Of a DNA stretch of 64,000 bases, positions 27,230 to 36,163 are shown piece by piece. The stretch is from Specibacter cremeus (lineage in GTDB: Bacteria; Actinomycetota; Actinomycetes; Actinomycetales; Micrococcaceae), in contig NZ_RWKQ01000009.1 of assembly GCF_003946885.1 (NCBI RefSeq), forward strand, positions 37,553 through 101,552, given 5' to 3'. Under the pieces are notes generated by a model that made no database searches, had not been told where the DNA came from, and was given only the letters and a program-made list of their open reading frames with translations. The translations under genes and the position numbers were made by a program. How positions within the stretch are numbered: position 1 is the stretch's first letter; every line of letters begins with the position of its first letter.

Positions 27230-28431
27230 GCGGCGTGCGGGCCGTCGTCGTCGGCGGCGGCATCATCGGCACGGCCGTGGCCCGGGAACTGCTGCACTCC
27301 GGCACCGCCACCGAGGTCACGCTGTTCGAGAAGGAAGCCGCACTCTCCACGCACCAGACCGGGCACAACAGCGGGGTGGTGCACGCCGGGCTGTACTACG
27401 AACCGGGCGGGCTGAAGGCGACGCTGTGCCGGCGCGGCGTCGGCCTGCTGCGCGAGCTGGCCGCCCGCCGCAACGTGCCGTTCGACGAATGCGGCAAGGT
27501 CGTCGTGGCCCGCGACGAGGCCGAACGCGGGCGCCTGCACGCCATCCATGCCCGGGCCGTCGCCAACGGCGTGCCGGGGGTGCGCCTCATCGACCGGGAC
27601 GAACTCGCCGTGCTGGAGCCGCATGCGCGCGGCATCGCGGCGCTGCACTCCCCCACGACCGCGATCATCGACTACCCCGCGGCCACCCGTGCGCTGGCCG
27701 CGGACTTCACCGAGGCCGGCGGCACGGTGCGGCTCGGCACGCCGGTGCGCTCGCTGACGGACGACGGCGGGCGGGTCACCGTGGAGCTGGGGACGGCCCC
27801 GGAGGTTTTCGATCTGGCGGTCAACTGCACCGGCCTGCAGTCCGACCGGCTGGCCGCGCGTTCCGGGGACGGGCGCAGCCCCCGGATCGTGCCGTTCTTC
27901 GGCGCCTACTTCCTGCTGCGCCCTGAACGCCGGGCCATGGTCAACGGGCTGATCTACCCGGTGCCCGATCCGCGCTACCCGTTCCTGGGCGTGCACCTGA
28001 CCCGGCGCATCGACGGGGAAGTCATGGTGGGCCCGAACGCGTTCCTGGCCGCCGGCCGGGAGGCGTACGGGCCGTGGCGGGCCTCGGCGCGGGATCTGGC
28101 CGACGTGGCCGGCTTCGGCGGCTTCTGGCGGTTTGCGGCCGGCAACGTGCCGGCGGCGTTCCGGGAGGGCCGGACGGTGGCCAGCAAACGGGCGTTCGTG
28201 GCCGCGGCCCGCGCCTACGTCCCGGAGCTGCGGGTCGCCGACGTGGTGCCCGGGGGCCGCGGCATCCGCGCCCAGGCCATGAACGACGACGGCAGCCTGG
28301 TCGACGACTTCGTCATCACCGGTTCCCGGCGCCTGCTCCACGTGCGCAACGCCCCGTCGCCTGGGGCGACGTCGTCCATGGCGATCGCCGAGCACATCGT
28401 GCGGCAGGCGGCGGAACGGTTGGCGGCATGA
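27226..28431 (+). CDS. lhgO: L-2-hydroxyglutarate oxidase/dehydrogenase-like FAD enzyme
   Basis: A 401-residue FAD-dependent oxidoreductase of the DAO superfamily, closest in pattern to LhgO, which oxidises L-2-hydroxyglutarate to 2-oxoglutarate. Motifs: the dinucleotide-binding VVVGGGIIGTAVAREL, EKEAALSTHQTGHNSGVVHAGLYY, SPTTAIIDYPAATRAL and the C-terminal NAPSPGATSSMAIAEHIV, where LhgO binds FAD. It starts with GTG overlapping the rmlCD stop (GTGA), so it is translated from the rhamnose mRNA. The reason for this coupling is unclear, since 2-hydroxyglutarate has no known role in rhamnose synthesis. The substrate is inferred from family only. Confidence 0.85.
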   Translation: MSGVRAVVVGGGIIGTAVARELLHSGTATEVTLFEKEAALSTHQTGHNSGVVHAGLYYEPGGLKATLCRRGVGLLRELAARRNVPFDECGKVVVARDEAERGRLHAIHARAVANGVPGVRLIDRDELAVLEPHARGIAALHSPTTAIIDYPAATRALAADFTEAGGTVRLGTPVRSLTDDGGRVTVELGTAPEVFDLAVNCTGLQSDRLAARSGDGRSPRIVPFFGAYFLLRPERRAMVNGLIYPVPDPRYPFLGVHLTRRIDGEVMVGPNAFLAAGREAYGPWRASARDLADVAGFGGFWRFAAGNVPAAFREGRTVASKRAFVAAARAYVPELRVADVVPGGRGIRAQAMNDDGSLVDDFVITGSRRLLHVRNAPSPGATSSMAIAEHIVRQAAERLAA

Positions 28432-28534
28432 GCGGGACGAATCCGTATTCGGCCTATGACCGGGGTGACAAATCAATGCACGGGAGATTGGAATTCGCCG
28501 CACATTTCCGCAATGCCGCCTGTAGGGTTTGACC

Positions 28535-31147
28535 ATGGGAGTAAATCGACATGACAAGGTCTCGCTCGGGGGAATCGACGTTGACCTGCTCGAATTCACG
28601 GAGGCCATAGCGACCATTTCCACCCGGGCCCGCTCGCGGGACGGGCGGCCCTTGGGCGTGGTCTCGGTGAATCTGGACCACATCCACCATTTTGGTCCCG
28701 GGCAGCGGTGGCATGGCACCCTCGTCGGCCCGGAATTCCTCTTCTTGCTTGACGGGGCTCCGCTGGTCGCCCAGGCGGCGCGCAAGACCGGCCGGACCTG
28801 GCCGCGCCTGGCCGGCAGCGACCTCATCGACCCGCTCCTGGACGAGGCCGAACGGCACGGCACCCGGGTGGGGTTCCTCGGCGGCACCTCCGAAACCCAT
28901 GAACTGCTCCGGGCGCGCCTGCGACAGGCGCGTCCCGACCTGCAGGTCTCGGGCTGGTGGGCCCCGGACCGGTCGGTCATCGCCGACCCCGCGGCGTCGA
29001 CGGCCTTGGCGGAAGACATAAATCGCGCGGGGACCCAACTGCTGCTCGTGGGCCTGGGCAAGCCGCGGCAGGAGTTGTGGATGGCCCGCTACGGCCACCT
29101 GACCGGTGCCGGCGCCCTGCTCGGCTTCGGCGCCGCCGTCGATTTCCTCGCCGGCCGGGTCGCCCGTGCACCGCGCTGGGTCAGCGACCGGGGCCTGGAG
29201 TGGGCGTGGCGGCTGTCCCGGGAACCGGTCCGGATGGGGCGGCGCTACCTTGTCGACGGACCGGTGTCGTACATCGCCGTGCGCCGTGACAAGTCCGGGC
29301 CCGGCGGAATCCCGCAACCGGTGCCACCGCCCAGGGCCGGCGCACCGGTGACGCCGGGCGTCTTCGCCGGACCCGACGACCATGCCGCCGTCACCGCCCT
29401 GATCGTGACCTACAACAATGCCGGGGACGTGCCCCGCCTCATCGCCTCGCTCCGGGCGGAGACCGCCGACCAGCCGGTCCGCGTGATCGTGGCCGACAAT
29501 TCCCCCGGAGACGACACCGTCCAGGCGCTGGCCGCCCACGACGACGTCACGACCATCCCGACAGGCGGCAACCTGGGGTACGCGGGCGGCATCAACATCG
29601 CCGCGGCGCACGCCGGCTCGACCGATGCGTTCCTGGTCCTCAACCCGGACCTGGCGGTCCAGCGGGGGGCGGTCAAGACGATGCTCCGGCGGCTCGAGGA
29701 TTCCGCCGCCGCCGCCGTCGTCCCGTTGCTCCTGGACGAGGACGACGCCCTGTACCATTCGCTGCGGCGCGAGCCGACGCTGTCCCGGCAACTGGGCGAC
29801 GCCGTCCTGGGTGCGCACCTGCCCTCGCGTCCGGGTTGGCTCTCGGAAATGGACACCGATGCCGAAAGCTACCAGCATCCGCACCCGGTGGATTGGGCCA
29901 CCGGCGCCGCGGTGCTCGTCCGGGCCGACGCCGCCGCGGCCGCCGGGCCGTGGGATGAGAAATTCTTCCTCTACTCGGAGGAAACGGACTATTTCCACCG
30001 GCTGCGCAAGCTGGGCGGCAGCATCTGGTTCGAGCCCTCGGCCGCCATGCGCCATGCCCGCGGCGGGTCGGGGTCCTCGGCCGACCTCACGGCACTCATG
30101 GAGGTCAACCGTGTGCGCTACGCGGCAACCCACCACGCGCCGCCGTACGCGCTGGCCGTCCGCGCCATCACGGCGGCGGGCGCCATCGCGCGATGCGGGC
30201 AGCCGGGTCGGCGCCGTGCCGCGGCGGCGCTGCTGGGGCTGCGAGACTGGGATGACCTCCCCCGGGCCGTGCCCGCGACGGCAACGTCGGTCGCGCAGTC
30301 GCAGGGGTGCCCGGACGGATCCATCGTGATTCCGGCCCACAACGAGGAGGCCGTGATCGCGCGCACCCTGGCGCCCCTGGCCGACCTGGCCGCCTCCGGC
30401 GCCATCGAGGTCATCGTTGCCTGCAACGGCTGCACCGACGCCACGGCGGCCACCGCCCGCACGTTCCCCGGGGTGCGGGTCCTGGATATCGCCGAGGCGT
30501 CGAAGGCGGCCGCCTTGAACGCCGCCGACGACGCGGCAACCCGGTGGCCCCGCTTGTACCTCGATGCCGACATCGAGATCACCCCTGCTGCGGTCGGGGC
30601 TCTCTTCGAGGCGATGTCGGCCGATGGCACCCTGGCGGCGCGGCCCGAATTTCGCTATGACACAACGGGGGCCGACCGGCTGGTTCGGGCCTACTATCGC
30701 GCCCGCCGGCGGATCCCCGGCATGCATGAGCACCTGTGGGGTGCGGGGGCCTACGCCGTGACCGCGGCCGGCCACGAGCGTTTCACCCGGTTCCCCGACC
30801 TGACCGCCGATGACGCATTCGTCGACACGCTGTTCTCCGCGGATGAGAAGCTGGTCGTCCCCACCGTGCCCGTGATCGTCCGGACCCCCCGGACGACGGG
30901 CGCCCTGCTGGGCACGCTGAACCGGGTTTACCGGGGAAACCGGGAGCTGGCGGAGGCAACCGGAACGGCTCCATCGGTGCTGGCCCTGCTGCACGGCATC
31001 AGGGGGCCGCGCTCGTGTGTGGATGCCCTTGTTTACGGCTGCTTCGCCGTCGCCGGCAAGGTGCGCAGTCGCCGGCCGGGCACCGCCTCGACAGCCTGGG
31101 ATCGGGACGAAAGCAGTCGCCTTGCCACACCGCGGCGGGCTGCGTAG
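28535..31147 (+). CDS. three-domain glycosyltransferase: GT26 (WecG/TagA/CpsF) + GT2 + GT2
   Basis: An 870-residue protein made of three transferase units. Residues ~10-250 are a GT26 domain (VVSVNLDHIHHF, LLDGAPLV, GSDLIDPLLDEAE, FLGGTSETHELL, LLVGLGKPRQELWM, GFGAAVDFLAG). Residues ~290-545 are a rhamnosyltransferase-like GT2 (ALIVTYNNAGDVPRLI, NLGYAGGINIAA, LNPDLAV, FLYSEETDYFHRL). Residues ~590-840 form a second GT2 (SIVIPAHNEEAVIARTL, ACNGCTDATA, LYLDADIEI). No membrane helices are visible. The ATG at 28535 has only a weak TAGGG upstream. A GT26 enzyme usually adds the second sugar to a lipid-linked one, so this protein could add three sugars in turn. GT26-GT2-GT2 is an unusual order. Confidence 0.9.
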   Translation: MGVNRHDKVSLGGIDVDLLEFTEAIATISTRARSRDGRPLGVVSVNLDHIHHFGPGQRWHGTLVGPEFLFLLDGAPLVAQAARKTGRTWPRLAGSDLIDPLLDEAERHGTRVGFLGGTSETHELLRARLRQARPDLQVSGWWAPDRSVIADPAASTALAEDINRAGTQLLLVGLGKPRQELWMARYGHLTGAGALLGFGAAVDFLAGRVARAPRWVSDRGLEWAWRLSREPVRMGRRYLVDGPVSYIAVRRDKSGPGGIPQPVPPPRAGAPVTPGVFAGPDDHAAVTALIVTYNNAGDVPRLIASLRAETADQPVRVIVADNSPGDDTVQALAAHDDVTTIPTGGNLGYAGGINIAAAHAGSTDAFLVLNPDLAVQRGAVKTMLRRLEDSAAAAVVPLLLDEDDALYHSLRREPTLSRQLGDAVLGAHLPSRPGWLSEMDTDAESYQHPHPVDWATGAAVLVRADAAAAAGPWDEKFFLYSEETDYFHRLRKLGGSIWFEPSAAMRHARGGSGSSADLTALMEVNRVRYAATHHAPPYALAVRAITAAGAIARCGQPGRRRAAAALLGLRDWDDLPRAVPATATSVAQSQGCPDGSIVIPAHNEEAVIARTLAPLADLAASGAIEVIVACNGCTDATAATARTFPGVRVLDIAEASKAAALNAADDAATRWPRLYLDADIEITPAAVGALFEAMSADGTLAARPEFRYDTTGADRLVRAYYRARRRIPGMHEHLWGAGAYAVTAAGHERFTRFPDLTADDAFVDTLFSADEKLVVPTVPVIVRTPRTTGALLGTLNRVYRGNRELAEATGTAPSVLALLHGIRGPRSCVDALVYGCFAVAGKVRSRRPGTASTAWDRDESSRLATPRRAA

Positions 31148-31171
31148 CGGGTACACCGAAGGCGCCGACGA

Positions 31172-31210
31172 CCGTGATCAAACCGCGCTCATGTTACGAT
31201 TTGATCACGG
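31172..31210. promoter_or_regulatory. 11-bp inverted repeat before the DUF4082 gene
   Basis: CCGTGATCAAA (31172-31182) and TTTGATCACGG (31200-31210) are perfect mirror arms with a 17-nt spacer that contains a TTACGAT stretch usable as a -10 box. Each arm includes the palindrome TGATCA. The position 46 bp before the start fits an operator; a hairpin with a 17-nt loop is the alternative, but no T-run follows. Confidence 0.5.
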
Positions 31211-31255
31211 GGGAGAATGTCAAGGTCCCATCGTCTCACTTCAGGAATATCCCAC

Positions 31256-33247
31256 ATGCACAAACACAGCACACCGCCACGCCCGGCGAAGGCCGGGGCT
31301 CGGAGCGGCTGGGCCGTCCGACGTCCAATAGCAACGCTTGCCGGTGTCTCGGCACTGGCCCTGCTCGTGCCGGCACTGGCCGTCGCGGCCACCACGTCGG
31401 CGTCGACGCCGACGCCGGCGCCGGCGGCAAACGTCACAGTCTTCCAATCCGCAGTGCCAAAAACGCTCACCGACCCGGACCGCACGTCCGTGGAGCTCGG
31501 CGCCCGCTTCTCCAGCTCCGTCGACGGCGAGGTCAAGGCCATCCGCTTCTACAAGGGGCCACAGAACGCCGGGCCGCACCCGGTCACGCTGTGGAGCGGC
31601 GCCGGAACGAAGCTGTCCACCGCCGTCCTGGCGTCGTCGAAGGAAAGCGCGTCAGGCTGGCAGACCGTCACGCTGCCGACTCCCATTGCCATCCGCAAGG
31701 GCCAGTCGTATGTTGCCTCCTACCTGGCGCCCAAGGGCGCCTACTCCGCCGATGAGCAGGGGTTGGCCACGGCCAAGACCCAGGGTCCGCTGACGATTCC
31801 CGCCGGCGGCGGCGTCTACGCGTACGGCAGCGGTGGAGTCTTGCCGAAGAACACGTACCACAACTCCAACTACTACGTCGACGTCGAGTTCGCCCCGTCA
31901 CAACCAGGCGTGGCGACTCCTTCCGCGACGCCGTCGCCGTCCAGCACGGCCACCTCGACACCGTCAACGACCTCGACGCCGTCAAGCACGCCCACGTCGA
32001 CGCCGTCAACGGCTCCGACGCCGTCCGCCACACCGTCTGCGACCCCCGACACGGGCGGCACCGGCACCGTTCCGGCGACGCTGAACCTGCCCCGCATTCC
32101 GTGGGAGGGCGGTTCTGCCTACTGGAAGCAGTTCCCGAAGGCGAATGCCGCCGGCTGGTCCGACCCCAGCTTCTTCCCCATCGTTGCCTGGTACGACGGC
32201 ATGAGCTCGAACGCCGAGGCCCAGTACGACAAGAAGGTGGGCATCAACACATACATCGGCATGGACGCCTCCACGCCGTACAGCCTGTTCCAGGACAACA
32301 ACCAGTTCTGGATCGGCGACAAGCTCAACAGCAGCTTCACCGACACCAGCACCAACTGGGTGGGCGATTTCCTCGATGACGAGGTCGACGGCCGGTTCAC
32401 GCCGGCGGACGGCCGCAAGCACCTGCAGGACCTCGTCGACCAGAACAAGGGCGACGGCCGCTTCAAGTATGCCAACTTCACCCAGATGGTGATGAGCGGG
32501 GACATGAACCAGTCGGACGCCCAGGCGTACGTGAACAACTACACGGACGCCGTGTCCTTGGACATGTACTGGTACACGATCCCGTTCTGCTCCGCGACGC
32601 CATACCGGCAGAACTACATCGATGCGATCACCCAGCAGAATTGCCGCACGGCCTCCAGCTACGGCAAGACCATGGACATGATCCGCAAGCAGGATGCCGC
32701 CGACGGCAAGCTGCAGTCCCCGTGGCAGTTCGTGGAGCTGCTGAACGGCGGCCCCGGCGGCGGCCCGTTCACGGCGAACATCACCCCCGCCCAGCTCAAG
32801 GGTTCCGTCATGAGCTCCATCATCAATGAAGCCCGTGGCATCGTGTACTTCAACCAGAGCCTGTCCGGCCCTTGCCAGGCCAGCAACATCATCCGCCAGT
32901 CCCAGGTCACGCCCAACTTCTGCGGCAACGCCAACGTGGCGGCGGCCACCCAGGTTGACGGGCAGATCAAGGCCCTGGCACCGGTGTTGAACACGCAGTC
33001 GTACAAGTACTCGTTCGGCACCGGGCTGGACACCATGCTGAAGACCTACAACGGTTCCGCGTACATCTTCGCCATGGTTGACGGGAACTCCTCCCCGGGC
33101 AGCCGCACGTTCCAGCTCCCGGCCGACATCAAGGCCTCCTCCGTGCAGGTCGTGGACGAGAACCGCTCGATCCCCGTCGATGCGCAGGGGAAGTTCACTG
33201 ATTCGTTCCCGACCGAATCCACCTACCACATCTACAAGATCGGCTAG
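31256..33247 (+). CDS. secreted protein: DUF4082 domain + Ser/Thr/Pro linker + glycosidase-like domain of unknown activity
   Basis: A 663-residue secreted protein. The N-terminus carries arginines (VRRPIA) and a hydrophobic core ending in VAA-type residues (LAGVSALALLVPALAVAA), a signal peptide cleaved near residue 47. Residues ~60-213 are a DUF4082 domain (RFSSSVDGEVKAIRFYKG, GWQTVTLPTPIAI, YVASYLAPKGAYS, NSNYYVDVEF), probably carbohydrate-binding. A Ser/Thr/Pro linker follows (~222-272). Residues ~278-663 begin LPRIPWEGG and share most of their length with the lipoprotein at 37030-38337. Conserved acids (FLDDEVDGRF, NEARGIVYFNQSL) suggest a TIM-barrel glycosidase; this is inference. I chose ATG 31256 (AGGA 10 nt upstream); ATG 31217 is an alternative. 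Its role may be cutting or remodelling the polysaccharide made next door. Confidence 0.85.
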   Translation: MHKHSTPPRPAKAGARSGWAVRRPIATLAGVSALALLVPALAVAATTSASTPTPAPAANVTVFQSAVPKTLTDPDRTSVELGARFSSSVDGEVKAIRFYKGPQNAGPHPVTLWSGAGTKLSTAVLASSKESASGWQTVTLPTPIAIRKGQSYVASYLAPKGAYSADEQGLATAKTQGPLTIPAGGGVYAYGSGGVLPKNTYHNSNYYVDVEFAPSQPGVATPSATPSPSSTATSTPSTTSTPSSTPTSTPSTAPTPSATPSATPDTGGTGTVPATLNLPRIPWEGGSAYWKQFPKANAAGWSDPSFFPIVAWYDGMSSNAEAQYDKKVGINTYIGMDASTPYSLFQDNNQFWIGDKLNSSFTDTSTNWVGDFLDDEVDGRFTPADGRKHLQDLVDQNKGDGRFKYANFTQMVMSGDMNQSDAQAYVNNYTDAVSLDMYWYTIPFCSATPYRQNYIDAITQQNCRTASSYGKTMDMIRKQDAADGKLQSPWQFVELLNGGPGGGPFTANITPAQLKGSVMSSIINEARGIVYFNQSLSGPCQASNIIRQSQVTPNFCGNANVAAATQVDGQIKALAPVLNTQSYKYSFGTGLDTMLKTYNGSAYIFAMVDGNSSPGSRTFQLPADIKASSVQVVDENRSIPVDAQGKFTDSFPTESTYHIYKIG

Positions 33248-33259
33248 CCTCGCCGAGAC

Positions 33260-33303
33260 AAATGGGCCGTGGGCCGGACATTCGTCCGGGCCACGGCCCA
33301 TTT
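33260..33303. terminator. strong bidirectional terminator between convergent genes
   Basis: 20-bp arms (33260-33279 and 33284-33303) with one mismatch surround a 4-nt ATTC loop. The stem has AAA at one end and TTT at the other, so it works in both directions. It ends both the DUF4082 gene and the leftward polysaccharide operon. Confidence 0.85.
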
Positions 33304-33352
33304 CTTGTCCAAACCCACTTGTCCAAACCCACTTGTCCAAACCCACTTGTCC
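33304..33352. repeat. 14-bp tandem repeat, 3.5 units
   Basis: The unit CTTGTCCAAACCCA occurs at 33304-33317, 33318-33331 and 33332-33345, followed by CTTGTCC. It lies between the terminator and the 3' end of the Wzy-Wzz gene, 24 bp from the stop codon. It is non-coding, and the even length of units suggests slippage. Confidence 0.85.
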
Positions 33353-33375
33353 GGACCGGCTGTCCAGGCCGGGTT

Positions 33376-35400
33376 TCACCCGGTTCCCGGGGCGGTCCGG
33401 CGACGGCGCGGGTGCCGCTGTCGCCACAGCCGCACCACGCCGTCCACCATGATCGCCCCGGCCACCGACAAGCCCAGGGCCAGCATGGCAATGCCAACCA
33501 GGGCGTTTTTCTCCCTGGGCATCAATTGCGTGGCTGCCACCAGGTCAGGCTGGACAACGATCCGGGATTTGGTCCACACGCCCAATTCGTTCTGCGGCCC
33601 GGCGGCGAGTTTCACGATATCGGCGGACACCCTGTCCGCGGCCGCCAGCACCTCCTCCGCGCTGGGCTTGACGATTTCCACGGTGATGGTGGGGGTGCTG
33701 AAATTTGTCTGCCACTGCCCACCGGCGTTTGGCAGGTACACGGCCACGGCGTCCCTGAGCCCGGTCCCGTAGACCGGGGCCGTGGTGGGGATAATCGGTG
33801 AATTCGCGTGGGCCGATTGATACAGTCGCTCCACCAGGGCCGCGAACTTGACCACCGAGGAGGCCTCCGTGCGCAGCGCGTTGTTCTTGGTCGCTCCGGC
33901 CGGGGCCTGGAAATTCAGGTCGAACTTTGCGTAATAGACGCCCGGGACCGTCCGCGCCATCATCATGGCCGGGATGGCCAGCAGCAGGACGGCCGCCACA
34001 ACGTACCACCGCCGACGCAACACGGCACCGAGCCGGCGCGCTCCGGTTTCGGCCGTCGTGGCGTCGGCCTCGGGGGCGCCCGCGGCCGAGGGGTGCTGCA
34101 TGTTCCAGTGGGCCCCGCACAACCCCACGACCAGGAAAAGCATGCCGACCGCCTGCGGGAAGTGGAAGGCGTCAAAGAAGGCACACAGCAGGGCGCCGGC
34201 CAGCACGGCCCCCGCCAGGGCCGGCCCCATGGCGCCGAGCAGTCGATCCGTTCCCCGGCGCCGCAGGAGCGTTGTCAGGATGGCGGTCAGCATCAGGACG
34301 ACAAAGGCCGTCAGGCCAACGATCCCGGTCTCGATGAGCAGGCCGATGTACTGGTTGTCGAAAATGCGGTAGGCGGGTCCCAACGTTCCCAGCCCCCGGC
34401 CCACCCAGGGGGACACGGCAAGGTAGTGGCCCACAACGGCAAGGCTGTCCGTTCGGGATGCGACGGACGGATCGCCACCTGAGAACATGCCGAGGATGGT
34501 TCCGGCGAGTCCCGGCACCAGGAAGTACATGACGGCCAGCCCCGCCCCGCCGACCCAGAGGGCGCGCACGCGGAGCCTCCGGTCCCACGTCGGGACCGAC
34601 AGGGCCACGCCCGCCACGACGCCCAGCAGCGCCGAACGCGTCACCGACACCAGGGCCGCCATGAAGATGGCCGCCGCCGGGAACCAGCGCGCCAGCAGGG
34701 GTCGTTGCCGCTCATTGATCCCCAGGGTCAGCGCAATCGGCAGGATCATGGACAAGACGGCCGCGTACTCGAGGGCATGACGTGCGGTGGATTCGGGCCG
34801 CACAAATCCACCGCGGGTGTCCACGCCTCCGGTCCCCCCGGACGCCAGCCCGGGAATCTGGATCGAGTCCACGAAATTGTGTCCGGTGAAGAATTGTGCC
34901 AGTCCCAGCGCCGCATAGAGCCCGCCCATCAGGGACACGCGCCGGAGCAGCGCCACGAATCGTGCACGGTCGCGAATCCCGTCCACCCCGACCAGCACGA
35001 CTCCGGCATAGGAGCCCACGTTCAGCAAGACCATGTTGGAGGCATTCGAATCGACGAAGGGCAGCACCGACAGGGTCGAGACCACATAACTGGCCAGGAC
35101 GCACAGGATGAAGGCAAAGAGCGCCATCCGCACCGGTTGCCGGCGCCGGGTGTGGTTGTTTCGCGGGCTTCTCACATGGTGCCACGCCCACCACAACATC
35201 ATGCCCAGCCCAAAGAGCGTCGCCGGCGATCCGGCGGCACCGAGCGGGCCAATCCCCCGGTCCGAGGGAATGACGAGCAGCAGGAAGAGGTAGGTCGACA
35301 GCACCGTTGTGGCGTCGGGTCCCTGGACCCTCGGCCGGGCGGCAGTGCGCGACGGCACCGGAACCACTGACAACGGCGCTGGCATGGACCCGCCGCTCAC
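33376..35400 (-). CDS. Wzy-like polymerase/ligase fused to Wzz-like C-terminal domain
   Basis: A 674-residue membrane protein. Residues ~30-430 contain about ten helices of an O-antigen ligase/Wzy-type polymerase, with the WzyC/WaaL-like loop (FVRPESTARHALEYAAVLSM, SVTRSALLGVVAGVALS, VGHYLAVSPWVGRGLGT). Residues ~445-647 are different: LRRRWYVVAAVLLLAI is a first helix, then ~155 extracytoplasmic residues (GVYYAKFDLNFQAPAG, TPTITVEIVKPSAEEVL), then a second helix (LVGIAMLALGLSVAGAIMV). This helix-loop-helix form resembles a Wzz-type chain-length regulator. A Wzy-Wzz fusion would set length and polymerisation in one chain. The GTG at 35400 overlaps the upstream stop by 4 bp (GTGA). It is the last gene of the operon. 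Confidence 0.85.
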   Translation of the reverse strand: MSGGSMPAPLSVVPVPSRTAARPRVQGPDATTVLSTYLFLLLVIPSDRGIGPLGAAGSPATLFGLGMMLWWAWHHVRSPRNNHTRRRQPVRMALFAFILCVLASYVVSTLSVLPFVDSNASNMVLLNVGSYAGVVLVGVDGIRDRARFVALLRRVSLMGGLYAALGLAQFFTGHNFVDSIQIPGLASGGTGGVDTRGGFVRPESTARHALEYAAVLSMILPIALTLGINERQRPLLARWFPAAAIFMAALVSVTRSALLGVVAGVALSVPTWDRRLRVRALWVGGAGLAVMYFLVPGLAGTILGMFSGGDPSVASRTDSLAVVGHYLAVSPWVGRGLGTLGPAYRIFDNQYIGLLIETGIVGLTAFVVLMLTAILTTLLRRRGTDRLLGAMGPALAGAVLAGALLCAFFDAFHFPQAVGMLFLVVGLCGAHWNMQHPSAAGAPEADATTAETGARRLGAVLRRRWYVVAAVLLLAIPAMMMARTVPGVYYAKFDLNFQAPAGATKNNALRTEASSVVKFAALVERLYQSAHANSPIIPTTAPVYGTGLRDAVAVYLPNAGGQWQTNFSTPTITVEIVKPSAEEVLAAADRVSADIVKLAAGPQNELGVWTKSRIVVQPDLVAATQLMPREKNALVGIAMLALGLSVAGAIMVDGVVRLWRQRHPRRRRTAPGTG

Positions 35401-36131
35401 GTGCCTACGTCAACGGCGGAACTCCGGGCGCGCCGATCCTGCGAATCCAACGCCAACGACGGCGCGGGTTCGAGCCTGACCGGACCGAAGGGCGTGGCCT
35501 GGGCGGCATCCGGGGATGGAACTTGGCGGCGCCCCCGCTTGCGGGACATGAGCCGGTCCAGCAGACCGGTGAGCAAGAGCGTGGCCGCAAGGCCGCCGAC
35601 GGCGGCCATCACCGTCATCTGGACTTGCTTCTTGGCAACTTTCGTGGGCTGCGCATCGGCCGACAACTCCAGCGTGCTGATCATGGAAGCGGCCGGCACC
35701 TTTTGCTCCACCTGCAGCTGCTGGAGCGTCTGGGGCACCAACGCGACAGCACCGTGCAACAGTTCCATGGCGGAGTCGGCCGAGTCGGTGGTGACGGTGA
35801 CGGTCATGATGGGTCCGGTCGTGGAGGCGTCGGGGGCGACCGTCAGCTGCGCGCCCCGGTACCTGGCCAGAAGTGGTGCCGAGACCTCCGGCGACCCCAC
35901 CTTGACCTGCAGGACGCCAAGAGCCTGCTCCAGCCCGCCGAGATACAGGTACGGATTGTCGCCAACGGTGACCGCCACCTTGGGCGGGATCAGCGTGATG
36001 CTCGCATTCGCCTCATATGTCGGCTTGACCATCCCGAAGACAAAATACGTTGCAACACCAGTAAGTAGCAATCCAACCGCGACAAAGTACCATCGTCGAA
36101 GGCAACTGGTCAGTACGTCACGAACAAGCAT
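35397..36131 (-). CDS. Wzz-like chain-length determinant / capsular polymerase regulator
   Basis: A 244-residue protein with a Wzz-like N-terminal layout: MLVRDVLTSCLRRWYFVAVGLLLTG is a first helix, followed by ~130 extracytoplasmic residues (PTYEANASITLIPP, LARYRGAQLTVAPDAS, TGPIMTVTVTTDSADSAMELL). A second helix follows near residue 185 (MTVMAAVGGLAATLLLTGLL) and then a basic, proline-rich tail (SRKRGRRQVPSPDAA). It lacks the tyrosine kinase domain found in some actinobacterial homologues. It resembles the C-terminal part of the next gene's product. The ATG at 36131 has GAGGGG upstream. It is presumably involved in setting polymer length. Confidence 0.82.
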   Translation of the reverse strand: MLVRDVLTSCLRRWYFVAVGLLLTGVATYFVFGMVKPTYEANASITLIPPKVAVTVGDNPYLYLGGLEQALGVLQVKVGSPEVSAPLLARYRGAQLTVAPDASTTGPIMTVTVTTDSADSAMELLHGAVALVPQTLQQLQVEQKVPAASMISTLELSADAQPTKVAKKQVQMTVMAAVGGLAATLLLTGLLDRLMSRKRGRRQVPSPDAAQATPFGPVRLEPAPSLALDSQDRRARSSAVDVGT

Positions 36132-36163
36132 TTCAGGCCCCTCTCCCACTTGTCGATGTTCGT

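Noticed and set aside
33376..36131. Frameshift or assembly error creating the Wzy-Wzz fusion
   Set aside because: The frame is continuous with an extra helix at a plausible place, and a separate complete Wzz-like gene exists, so a split gene is not needed to explain it.
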